From Lichenicola sp964245345 (GTDB lineage Bacteria; Pseudomonadota; Alphaproteobacteria; Acetobacterales; Acetobacteraceae), in the NCBI GenBank assembly GCA_964245345.1, contig CAXTMS010000149.1, positions 1-8,559 of the forward strand: a stretch of DNA of 8,559 nt, read 5' to 3'. Each line of letters starts with the position of its first letter. Position 1 is the stretch's first letter. Positions 1 through 5,905 of the stretch are shown here, one piece after another. The notes below the pieces were generated by a model. It did no database searches. It was not told the origin of the DNA and saw only the letters and a list, made by a program, of their open reading frames with translations. The position numbers were made by a program, and so were the translations under genes.

Positions 1-1046
1 CCGATATCCCCACCTGCCCCATCCAGCAGGACGTCCTGCACGTTCGATACGTTGGTGTCAGCGTCGTAGCAGAGGCCGGCGATCCGTGAGATGCGGAGCG
101 CCTGACTGACGCCCAGGCCGTTGATGTAGCTCGTAAGCGCCATGTTGACGTTTGACTGAACGACCGGAGCGTCCGCAGAGGAAGTGATCGTCAGCGTCAA
201 GCTGATCCCGGCGGTAAGCAGGCTCGGACCAGCGATCGAGATCGAGGTGCCGATCGGCCTGACCGCATCCACGGCAGCGGAAACCGACGCGAGCAACGTC
301 GCCGTCGGATTGCCGCTCCCGTCATCCACGATGACATGCACGTGTCCGGGCAGGGCGCTGCCGTCGGCGGCAACGTTCTCCTGAATGCTGTAGGTCAGGT
401 TCTGCTGGACCGAGGTGATCGCGTACACCAGCGCCTGCTCCGTCGCCTGCGCCCTGGTGTTGATGTAGGTGACGAACCGCAGCCGCAAGGCCGCATCGGT
501 TTCCGCCGCTTGGCCGCCGGTGAAGGCGTTCGGGTTCGACACCGTGTCGATGCCCGGGATAGCCGTCCCGAGCACATTGACGACGCCGCTCTGGACGTTG
601 CCGGCGCTGCCGGGAGTTGTTGCCTGCACCTGTACTAAGACAGACGCCGTTCCGACCGGACGCGTGTACGGTCCATTGACCACCGCAAACGTTTGGGAAC
701 CGTCACTCGTGCGAACAGTCGCACCGTTGTTGATCGTGGCGCTCTGCGTCCCCGGGTTGAACGACGACAGCACCACGTTTCCCGAGGCGAACGTCGCTGC
801 CAGGCGGGTCATGCCGAAATCCTGCACCCAGCTGTCGGCATCACCGCCGATGCTCGTCGCCAGCCGCGTCATCGTCAGCACCTGGAGGATCAGGTACTGC
901 AGCCAAAGCCCGACGGAAGCCGAGGCCTCCAGGATGGCGCGCATGACCGACCCGACCGTCAGGTCGATCAAGCTGGAACATGCTCCCTGCACGGTGGAGG
1001 CCATGCTGTCGACCAGGGTCGAGAAGTTCTGCAGGGAAAGCTGCAT
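1..1046 (-). CDS. Baseplate J-like protein (Mu gp47 / P2 gpJ type), 3' end cut by window
   Basis: Structural protein of the baseplate wedge, which together with the gp25-like protein links the hub to the sheath and tail fibres. The minus-strand frame runs open from ATG at 1046-1044 to the window edge, giving 348 residues without a stop. The N-terminus has a family-typical helical stretch around residues 8-65 (SLIDLTVGSVMRAILEA, then LWLQYLILQVL). A conserved acidic motif follows near residues 178-190 (GGQAAETDAALRLR), then a GHVHVIVDDGSG segment near 234-245. Family members such as Mu gp47 are about 350-400 residues, so only a short C-terminal piece should be missing. The start abuts the TAG of the gp25-like gene (1049-1047), and GGAGG at 1055-1051 serves as ribosome binding site from inside that gene. 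The assignment is confident; the exact Mu or P2 subfamily is inferred from gene order. Confidence 0.92.
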   Translation of the reverse strand, partial: MQLSLQNFSTLVDSMASTVQGACSSLIDLTVGSVMRAILEASASVGLWLQYLILQVLTMTRLATSIGGDADSWVQDFGMTRLAATFASGNVVLSSFNPGTQSATINNGATVRTSDGSQTFAVVNGPYTRPVGTASVLVQVQATTPGSAGNVQSGVVNVLGTAIPGIDTVSNPNAFTGGQAAETDAALRLRFVTYINTRAQATEQALVYAITSVQQNLTYSIQENVAADGSALPGHVHVIVDDGSGNPTATLLASVSAAVDAVRPIGTSISIAGPSLLTAGISLTLTITSSADAPVVQSNVNMALTSYINGLGVSQALRISRIAGLCYDADTNVSNVQDVLLDGAGGDI

Positions 1047-1415
1047 CTAGCCTCCGATCGGCAAGGTGAGGGTCTGGCTGCTGCCTGACACGGCATCGGT
1101 GTAGTTGATCGCGGCGAGCACCACTCCGGGCGAGCCGACGGACAGCACGATCTGCGGCTCGGGCGTGGCCGACACCGTCGCCTCGAGCGCCATCTGCGCC
1201 TTGATGATCGCAGCGATCTGCTGCTGGGAGGCAACCGTTCCGATCAGGCCCGGAAGCCCGGCGCCATAGGAAGGCTGCCAGATATACGTTGCCGCTCCCG
1301 TCAACAGCCGATGCAGGACCCGCTGCTGAGTTTCCTGGTCTGCCGTGACCACGGCCAGGTCGCCGGTGCCGGCGAGCTGAAGGTCCTCTCCCATCACATG
1401 TGCCAGATCAGCCAT
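1047..1415 (-). CDS. Baseplate wedge protein, gp25/gpW-like (Mu gp46 type)
   Basis: A 122-residue protein of the gp25-like lysozyme-fold family, the small wedge component that contacts the first sheath ring and triggers its assembly. Visible signatures are a DLQLAGTGDLAVV start region (residues 11-23), QRVLHRLLT (31-39) and YIWQPSYGAGLP (44-55). The last two form the core family motif (QRxxxRLLT, then YxWxPxYGAGLP). The rest is a helix (IAAIIKAQMALE) and beta strands typical of the family. ATG at 1415-1413 is preferred over an in-frame extension up to 1433. It overlaps the spike gene stop by 8 nt, has GGAG upstream in suitable spacing, and starts MADL, much like the spike's MADW. Despite the historical 'lysozyme' name, no catalytic function is expected. 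The order spike, gp25-like, J-like is that of phage Mu. Confidence 0.92.
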   Translation of the reverse strand: MADLAHVMGEDLQLAGTGDLAVVTADQETQQRVLHRLLTGAATYIWQPSYGAGLPGLIGTVASQQQIAAIIKAQMALEATVSATPEPQIVLSVGSPGVVLAAINYTDAVSGSSQTLTLPIGG

Positions 1416-1944
1416 GAGACGGCTCCGGCACACCCGAGACTCCCTGCCCCGGCTGCACGCCCGAATGCACGTGACCGGCCAGGCTCACGTTCGCGGCGAC
1501 GACGTCGCCGCTGACCGTCAGGCTCCCCTCGAGAACGACGGTCCCCTTGAGAAAGATGTTCCCCTTGGTCAGATGCACGTAGTTGCCACCCTCCAGGAAG
1601 ATCCCGATCTCTCCCGGCTGGACCGGGTCGCCGGTCGCCGGGCTGGAAGGCGGCATGAGCGTCACGTCGAACAGTCGCGCCACGACGACCGGATGCTCCG
1701 CATCACCCTCCACCGGGATCACCAGCACCTGCGTCCCGATCTCCGACGGGCAGGCAACACGCAAACCGCCGGCTGCGACCGCACCGTCAGGAATCCAGCC
1801 GCTCTCGAGGCCTTCCGGCTGGATCGTGACCTTCACCGCATGCGACACGGCATCGACGCTCGTCACGAGCGCATGGCGAGGCTGACCGAGCGCTCCGGCC
1901 TGCGTCGCGGCATGAAGCTTCACCGTTTCAAGCCAGTCAGCCAT
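1408..1944 (-). CDS. Baseplate spike / central puncturing protein (Mu gp45, P2 gpV type)
   Basis: A 178-residue protein of the trimeric membrane-piercing spike at the tip of the tail tube. Residues about 24-95 look like the N-terminal OB-fold (HALVTSVDAVSHAVKVTIQP, then the IGTQVLVIPVEGD and PVVVARLFD strands). Residues about 115-155 form a repetitive beta stretch (IFLEGGNYVHL, IFLKGTVVLEG, SLTVSGDVVAANVSL), as expected for the triple-stranded beta-helix. The end carries an H-V-H motif (His158, His160) followed by SGVQPG. In P2 gpV and Mu gp45 such an HxH binds an iron ion at the spike tip, and a metal site here is inferred from that. The start ATG at 1944 overlaps the hub stop by 8 nt (ATGGCTGA), with GGAGGAG a little upstream. 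An in-frame extension to 2070 was rejected because it runs inside the hub gene and is Arg/Ser-rich. Mu gp45 is about 197 residues, so the size fits. Confidence 0.93.
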   Translation of the reverse strand: MADWLETVKLHAATQAGALGQPRHALVTSVDAVSHAVKVTIQPEGLESGWIPDGAVAAGGLRVACPSEIGTQVLVIPVEGDAEHPVVVARLFDVTLMPPSSPATGDPVQPGEIGIFLEGGNYVHLTKGNIFLKGTVVLEGSLTVSGDVVAANVSLAGHVHSGVQPGQGVSGVPEPSHG

Positions 1945-3025
1945 TGCCAGCTGCTCCTCCAGGGTCGCACCGTGCCGTGATGTGCTCGATGAAGCCTTTC
2001 TCCAGCGACATCTGCCGCTCGATCTGGTCGAGGGTGTACACCCCGTCCCAGCCGGTTCCGGTGCCGACAAGCCTCACCCGGTTCCGCGTCGTCAGCTGCA
2101 GTTCGCCGGCCATCACGCCCCTGATGACACGCTGGTGCGCGCGCAGCTGCGAGTAGGTGGTGCTGGCCAGCGCGTCCGCCTGGTCTGCAAGGAGGTTCGG
2201 CTTCAGCACCAGGAACTGCTTGGCTGTGGCGTCCGCATCCTTGGGAAAGACGCTGTTCACCTGACGTCTCTGCCGGCTGTTCCAGCTCGCCACCGTCACC
2301 TGGACAGGCCCGGACAGACCCACCATCCGCTCCATGGTCAGGTCGGAGATGGAAAGCGTCGGTGATGCCGAGCCTGTCTCCGGCGCCACATAGGTGATGT
2401 CGAAGGCGTCACCATCCTGGGCGGTCGCCTGCTTGAAGTGCAGGGTCGTGCCGTCCACCCAGAGGTCGTACCCCTCGATGCTTGCGAGCTCCGCCAGCAG
2501 GTCCCACCCGTTGGCGTGTCGGGAGAACGCGCCGAAGGCCGCCTTCGTGTGCTGGATCTGGTAGTACTGGCCGACCAGCCCGCTCGTCGCATCCACGTCC
2601 GCCGACAATCCGCATCCCTGCGCCATCGTGGTCGCGAGCTCGGAACTGGTACGGTTCAGGTAGGCATCCTGAATAGGCAGGTCGATCAGCCGGGCCGCAT
2701 GATCGCGTCCCTCGATCGAAACCAGACCGGTGACCTGATCAAGCCCCACCCGATCGATCCCGCCGGCGATCATCCGCGTCCAGCTGAGGCTTCCCTCCGC
2801 TGCACCCAGGGGAAGAAAGCCGAAATCGATCTCGACGTTCAGGGTGTCCTGGTCGATCCAGCCCTGCCCGAGCGTCCGGGTGATCTCGTTGAAGCTCGCG
2901 TGCACGTGGAAGCTGGACGCCTGGGCGCCGCGCCGCGACACGATCTCGGTGGAACGGCAGCCGTTCACAGGCGTGCCGTTGATGATGAGACGAACACGGG
3001 GCCGCCTGACGACGCTTCCACTCAT
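1937..3025 (-). CDS. Baseplate hub protein, gpD/late-control family (Mu gpP/gp44 type)
   Basis: A 362-residue protein of the phage late control D family (gp27-like hub), which forms the ring between the tail tube and the spike. Visible family features are an N-terminal beta domain (VRLIINGTPVNG, residues 11-22), the conserved SIEGRDHAARLID segment (103-115), and YLNRTSSELATTMAQGCGL (122-140), equivalent to the family's 'N-x-S, helix, Gly-Leu' element. WDLLAELASIEGYDLWVDG (174-192) is also typical. The C-terminal part (GVMAGELQLTTRNRVRLVG, then a YTLDQIERQMS strand) matches the end of Mu gpP-like hubs. ATG at 3025 overlaps the LysM-like gene's TGA (ATGA). An in-frame extension to 3136 lies wholly within that upstream gene and is not supported. 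Mu gpP is 379 residues, so the length is normal. Confidence 0.92.
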   Translation of the reverse strand: MSGSVVRRPRVRLIINGTPVNGCRSTEIVSRRGAQASSFHVHASFNEITRTLGQGWIDQDTLNVEIDFGFLPLGAAEGSLSWTRMIAGGIDRVGLDQVTGLVSIEGRDHAARLIDLPIQDAYLNRTSSELATTMAQGCGLSADVDATSGLVGQYYQIQHTKAAFGAFSRHANGWDLLAELASIEGYDLWVDGTTLHFKQATAQDGDAFDITYVAPETGSASPTLSISDLTMERMVGLSGPVQVTVASWNSRQRRQVNSVFPKDADATAKQFLVLKPNLLADQADALASTTYSQLRAHQRVIRGVMAGELQLTTRNRVRLVGTGTGWDGVYTLDQIERQMSLEKGFIEHITARCDPGGAAGNG

Positions 3026-3207
3026 GGGGAAGGCAGCCCGCCCGTGGCGCTCGCATCGAGGTCGGGTAGAAGCAGCGTGGTCAGGCCGAAGATCAGCGGG
3101 TCCGAGACGTTGTTGAGGGAGGCGATCCTGTACCACTGCGTCGCATCGCCCAGCTCCTGAGCCGCCAACGCGAAAAGGTTGGTTCCGGCCACCACGACTG
3201 TTCGCAT
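3022..3207 (-). CDS. LysM-like tail protein X (P2 gpX type)
   Basis: A 61-residue protein resembling P2 gpX (67 residues), a LysM-fold adaptor placed near the tube/baseplate junction. The sequence follows the family pattern: an N-terminal strand RTVVVAGTNLFALAAQELGD, then TQWYRIASLNNVSDP, then a GLTTLLLP strand ending in Pro. Tandem ATGs occur at 3210 and 3207. GAGG at 3216-3213 is only 2 nt from the first but 5 nt from the second, so the second is chosen; the alternative adds a single Met. The long in-frame extension up to 3387 runs inside the gpN-like gene and is Pro/Arg-rich, so it is rejected. The gene follows that stop by a few bases and shares ATGA with the hub start. Phage Mu carries no separate gpX at this exact place, so the module looks like a Mu/P2 mixture. 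Confidence 0.85.
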   Translation of the reverse strand: MRTVVVAGTNLFALAAQELGDATQWYRIASLNNVSDPLIFGLTTLLLPDLDASATGGLPSP

Positions 3208-3214
3208 CATCACC

Positions 3215-4102
3215 TCAGGAATGAACGAGGGGTGCAGAAGCCTGTGCCGTGGTCGAGGCCACGTTGGAGTTCGTCCTGTTGAGGTATCCACCACTACGCA
3301 CCAGGACAGCCAGGGCGGCAGCCTGCGCGGTCGCTGCAGCCAGGGCGGATGCGGAGGGAAAGGACAACCCGGCAGCCGGAGCCGCAAGGCTTCCCGTGGA
3401 CGCTGCGTTGATCGCAGTCGAGACCGTAGCCGCCGCAGCCGTCAGGCCGCCCTGGATCTGTGCCTGACCTGACGGGCTTCCCACCGACGTGGTCGCAGCG
3501 ATCCCGGCGGTCGCCGCGAGGCTGGTTGCGACCGATCCCATCGCGGCAGCCGAGGCTGCGCCCGACGCGGCAACGCCACCACCGGCAAGCGCCGCATAGC
3601 TGGACACGACCGAGGCGCCAGCCTGCAGAACGACCTGCGCAGTCGACAGGTCGCCCTGCAGGGCAAGATCAAGGCTCGGCGCGCCTCCCGTCATGCCGTT
3701 CGGATCCGGCACGATCTCCGTCCGGATCCTGTAGGAAAGGACGGCACCCTGATCCTGGTAGTCGTACTCGAAGTGTACGATGACGACGTTGAACATGTAG
3801 TCGCCGAAGCTGAGCCCATACGGGCTGCCCTGCTGGCGCATGAAGTCCAGCAGGCGCGCGCGTTGCGCGGCATTCGGTCCGACGAACACGCCGCGCCACG
3901 CGATCGTTCCGGGATCCGATCCCATCGCGTCGATGATCCGCCCGCCGCCAGGCATCTTGTGGATCGTAACCGCCTGCGCGCCGCCGATGCTGATCCGGTC
4001 CGGAACCTCGTGCCCTTCCAGGACGAGGTCGCCGATGATGAGCGGAGCAGGACGCAGGAGCAGCGACACACCGGCATTCAGGAGCCCGAGATAGCCGCTC
4101 AC
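3215..4102 (-). CDS. DNA circularization/gpN-like baseplate protein (Mu gp43 N-terminal domain), shortened
   Basis: A 295-residue protein whose N-terminal half (about residues 25-135) matches the 'DNA circularization protein N-terminus' family found after the tape measure in Mu-like phages. The family is now usually regarded as a tail/baseplate assembly component. Signatures are HEVPDRISIGGAQAVTIHKM (31-50), PGGGRIIDAMGSDPGTIAWRG (51-71), the helix AAQRARLLDFMRQQG (78-92), GLSFGDYMFNVVIVHFEYDYQ (96-116) and SYRIRTEIVPDP (123-134). The second half is Ala/Ser/Gly/Thr-rich low complexity without recognisable domains. Mu N is roughly 490 residues, so this copy is clearly shorter. It starts with GTG at 4102-4100, which overlaps the upstream stop as GTGA. 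There is no strong Shine-Dalgarno sequence, so coupled translation is likely. A role in actual DNA circularization is doubtful. Confidence 0.85.
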   Translation of the reverse strand: MSGYLGLLNAGVSLLLRPAPLIIGDLVLEGHEVPDRISIGGAQAVTIHKMPGGGRIIDAMGSDPGTIAWRGVFVGPNAAQRARLLDFMRQQGSPYGLSFGDYMFNVVIVHFEYDYQDQGAVLSYRIRTEIVPDPNGMTGGAPSLDLALQGDLSTAQVVLQAGASVVSSYAALAGGGVAASGAASAAAMGSVATSLAATAGIAATTSVGSPSGQAQIQGGLTAAAATVSTAINAASTGSLAAPAAGLSFPSASALAAATAQAAALAVLVRSGGYLNRTNSNVASTTAQASAPLVHS

Positions 4103-5376
4103 TGCGGGATCTGCATGCCGGGATGGATCGGCACCGCCCGGAGATTCACCCGCGACGGTCCATGCGCCGGCAGGGATGCGCGGCTCGCCTGCGACGATGC
4201 GGCCACCTGTCCCAGCCTCCGTCCGTCGATCACCACGTCTCCCGTCAGGCTCACCATCATCCTCCTCCCGGCATCCGCTCCGAACCCGCCATCCATGGCG
4301 GCAGGGGAGTAGGCCGCCCGTTGATCGCCTGCCCCGCTCCGCATGGTCCTGTCGGTCGAGGCGGCAGCAAGCCGGTTCGGCATACTGGTCGGTGGCACAA
4401 CCTGGCGCCGCAGGGTGTCCTGGTTCATGTCCGTGTGCGGAAGCGCAACGACGCCGCGCTGCAGAACGGCAAGACGCTGTTGTGCGCCACTCGTGGAACC
4501 AAGCGTCGTTACCTCCCGCGGAAGAACGCCGGTCGCGGGCGGCAAGGCAAGGCCGACGGCAGCTGACGAGGCAAAAGCAGCTGGCATAACAGCAGGCTGG
4601 GCCGCCTTCACCTGCGCCGTGTGCATGATCTCCAGCGCGGCCGCCGGGCTCGAACCAAGTCTTCGTGCCGACACCGCGCGACGATCCGGAGCCGGCCGTG
4701 ACGTCCCGGACGGACCGGCTTCGCTGTGTCCACGCCCTGCGCCGCCTGCATGCAGCGGCAGGGCGACGGACAGGACCCGCGACCCTGGACCCGGTTGGCC
4801 GAAGGCGGCACGGAGGCCGCTACCTGCAACGGTGGCGGCCTGCACCGTTGCCGCCGCTGCCGCCGCCGACCGCGGTCGTGACGCCGGCACACCTGCCTCC
4901 CGCGTCGGGGGCACCCCCGCCGCTTCGTCCGACGACGCCCGCCGCGGTCGCATCCCGCGTTGCCCCGCAACCAGAGCCGCCGACCGACCAGCACGGGTGC
5001 GCGTCCCGACAGCGGCCACGGAGACTGCCCTCGACGGGACCTGCATGACCGATGCCGGTCGCCGGTCCAGCCGCAACCAGGACGGGGCCGGTCCTTGTAG
5101 GCTGCTTCTCCCCGCTGGACCGGTTCCGGTTCCTGCATCCGCCTCGTCCGTCACCTGCGGAACCACCGGCAGGTCGAGCCGGCGAAACCGGCTCGGGAGC
5201 GGCAGCTCACGCGATCCCAGCCGAGTCAGCCGAGCGGCCAGGGCGGCGAACCGCTCCAGCCTCCGGTTGACCTTGCCCCCGGGCACCGCGAACGGTGCGC
5301 TTGTACGCAAGCGAGCCGGAAGATCCCGGTCTTTCCGGTCCAGCAACGCCAAGGCGATGCGGTGCGACAGGATCAA
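4099..5376 (-). CDS. Putative tape-measure-position protein, short and low complexity
   Basis: A 425-residue product lying exactly where the tape measure sits in Mu-like tails, between the frameshifted chaperone and the gpN-like gene. The N-terminus is helical-looking (ILSHRIALALLD, RRLERFAALAARLTRLG; residues 2-54). The middle, about 75-350, is rich in Ala, Pro, Gly, Arg and Ser. The C-terminus has a compact motif (GDVVIDGRRLGQVAA, residues 379-393) followed by a Pro-containing tail (VPIHPGMQIPQ); in my recollection this resembles the ends of several tape-measure proteins. No transmembrane segment, long coiled coil or peptidoglycan hydrolase motif is visible, which is unusual. TTG at 5376-5374 is chosen because AGGAGG lies 5 nt upstream and the upstream open part of the frame (to a stop at 5469-5467) holds only CTG as another candidate. 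Function is inferred from position. A Pro/Arg-rich accessory protein is the alternative. Confidence 0.6.
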   Translation of the reverse strand: MILSHRIALALLDRKDRDLPARLRTSAPFAVPGGKVNRRLERFAALAARLTRLGSRELPLPSRFRRLDLPVVPQVTDEADAGTGTGPAGRSSLQGPAPSWLRLDRRPASVMQVPSRAVSVAAVGTRTRAGRSAALVAGQRGMRPRRASSDEAAGVPPTREAGVPASRPRSAAAAAATVQAATVAGSGLRAAFGQPGPGSRVLSVALPLHAGGAGRGHSEAGPSGTSRPAPDRRAVSARRLGSSPAAALEIMHTAQVKAAQPAVMPAAFASSAAVGLALPPATGVLPREVTTLGSTSGAQQRLAVLQRGVVALPHTDMNQDTLRRQVVPPTSMPNRLAAASTDRTMRSGAGDQRAAYSPAAMDGGFGADAGRRMMVSLTGDVVIDGRRLGQVAASSQASRASLPAHGPSRVNLRAVPIHPGMQIPQ

Positions 5377-5381
5377 GCTCG

Positions 5382-5387
5382 CCTCCT
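5382..5387 (-). promoter_or_regulatory. Strong Shine-Dalgarno AGGAGG deciding a TTG start
   Basis: AGGAGG at 5387-5382 within AAAAGGAGG, with a 5-nt spacer (CGAGC) to TTG at 5376. It is the main evidence for the tape-position gene's start, since no ATG or GTG is available in that frame upstream. Confidence 0.75.
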
Positions 5388-5411
5388 TTTGCCTGGTCAG
5401 TGCATCCTGCC

Positions 5412-5905
5412 TCAGCCAGGCACCGACCAGCTGAAGGAGCCCCAGTCGAACACCTGCCCGTCGAGCTCACCCAGGGCGACGCAACAGGCAAGACGCCGCG
5501 TCTCCGACATGTTCATGACTTCCGACCACGGCACCCCTCCCTTCACCAGGAACAGGATCTGGCGAAGCAAGGAGTGCCGGCTCAGTTTTTTGCGGTATCG
5601 AGCTCTCGATCATCCTGCGCCGCCATCTCCGACTCTTCCGGGTAATGGACGCGAGCAAGAGCCTCCATCCCGACGTTGCCGATGCGGCGCCCGAGTTCCC
5701 GGACAGCTTCCTTGGTCAACGGCATCATGACCGGCTTGCCGTCGATCGCGTTGACGGAGCAGATCATCAACGCGTAGCGCATCCACGCGGCCGAACCTGC
5801 CGCCGCGCCGGCTGCCTCGATCAGGTCGAGCATGTCGCCGGGATTGGCCTCGCGCAGCGCAAAGCGTCTCCCGTCGCCGCTGTCGATCTCCGCGGGCACC
5901 GGCAT
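5412..5905 (-). CDS. Tail assembly chaperone, -1 frameshift fusion product (164 aa)
   Basis: Predicted long form of the tail assembly chaperone, analogous to lambda gpG-T and to the frameshifted chaperones of contractile-tailed phages. Ribosomes reading A AAA AAC (5591-5585) that slip back one base bypass the TGA at 5584-5582. They then add 57 residues, from CTG at 5585 to TGA at 5414-5412. The extension reads LSRHSLLRQILFLVKGG, then VPWSEVMNMSETRRLACCVALGE, then LDGQVFDWGSFSWSVPG (shown here in pieces). Such extensions commonly end in a short acidic/aromatic FDW-type stretch. The extension has no strong start of its own: its first ATG is about halfway in and has no clear Shine-Dalgarno sequence. 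That favours expression only through frameshifting. In known systems the long form binds the tape measure and recruits tube subunits. The slip itself is inferred from sequence. Confidence 0.8.
5529..5591 (-). promoter_or_regulatory. Programmed -1 frameshift signal: A AAA AAC slippery site plus hairpin
   Basis: The heptamer A AAA AAC occupies 5591-5585 and is phased with the zero frame as GCA AAA AAC TGA, the canonical X XXY YYZ arrangement. After a 5-nt spacer (TGAGC, 5584-5580), an RNA hairpin can form from 5579 to 5529. Its outer stem pairs CGGCACTCC (5579-5571) with GGGGTGCCG (5537-5529), 9 bp with one G-U. Two more pairs follow (U-A, then U-G), then one G-G mismatch. The inner stem pairs CTTCGCCAG (5567-5559) with CTGGTGAAG (5549-5541), 9 bp with one G-U. 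The apical loop is 9 nt. The heptamer, spacer and stem together match textbook bacterial -1 frameshift cassettes. Confidence 0.8.
5582..5905 (-). CDS. Tail assembly chaperone, short zero-frame product (107 aa)
   Basis: Short form of the tail assembly chaperone (Mu gp41 / lambda gpG analogue), expected in excess over the fusion product and absent from the finished tail. Residues 13-90 look like the family fold: RRFALREANPGDMLDLIEAAG, then the helix WMRYALMICSVNAIDGKPV, then TKEAVRELGRRIGNVGMEALARV. The C-terminus is acidic (PEESEMAAQDDRELD). ATG at 5905-5903 shares its A with the tail tube stop (TGATG), pointing to reinitiation or coupling, and only a weak AGAGG lies upstream. The stop at 5584-5582 directly follows the slippery heptamer. 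Size and position between tube and tape measure are normal for the family. Confidence 0.85.
   Translation of the reverse strand: MPVPAEIDSGDGRRFALREANPGDMLDLIEAAGAAAGSAAWMRYALMICSVNAIDGKPVMMPLTKEAVRELGRRIGNVGMEALARVHYPEESEMAAQDDRELDTAKN

Noticed and set aside
3025..3387. Longer N-terminal versions of the hub (to 3136) and LysM-like protein (to 3387)
   Set aside because: The extra parts overlap well-supported upstream genes and have shadow-like Arg/Pro-rich composition. The internal ATGs have coupled overlaps or good spacing to GAGG.
4608..5138. Alternative minus-strand frame inside the tape-position gene, as evidence of a frameshifted gene
   Set aside because: Extremely Arg/Cys-rich translation with no family features, so it looks like a shadow frame rather than a displaced coding segment.
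4343..5434. 363-residue plus-strand ORF antisense to the tape-position gene
   Set aside because: Arg/Pro/Ser/Thr-rich without domain signals and with no operon context. It was weighed because the minus-strand protein is itself low complexity, but the minus frame has strong start signals and overlaps the next gene in a coupled way.
5467..5658. 63-residue minus-strand ORF spanning the slippery site region
   Set aside because: It uses the third frame, is Arg-rich at its start, and conflicts with both the chaperone and its -1 extension, which are far more protein-like.
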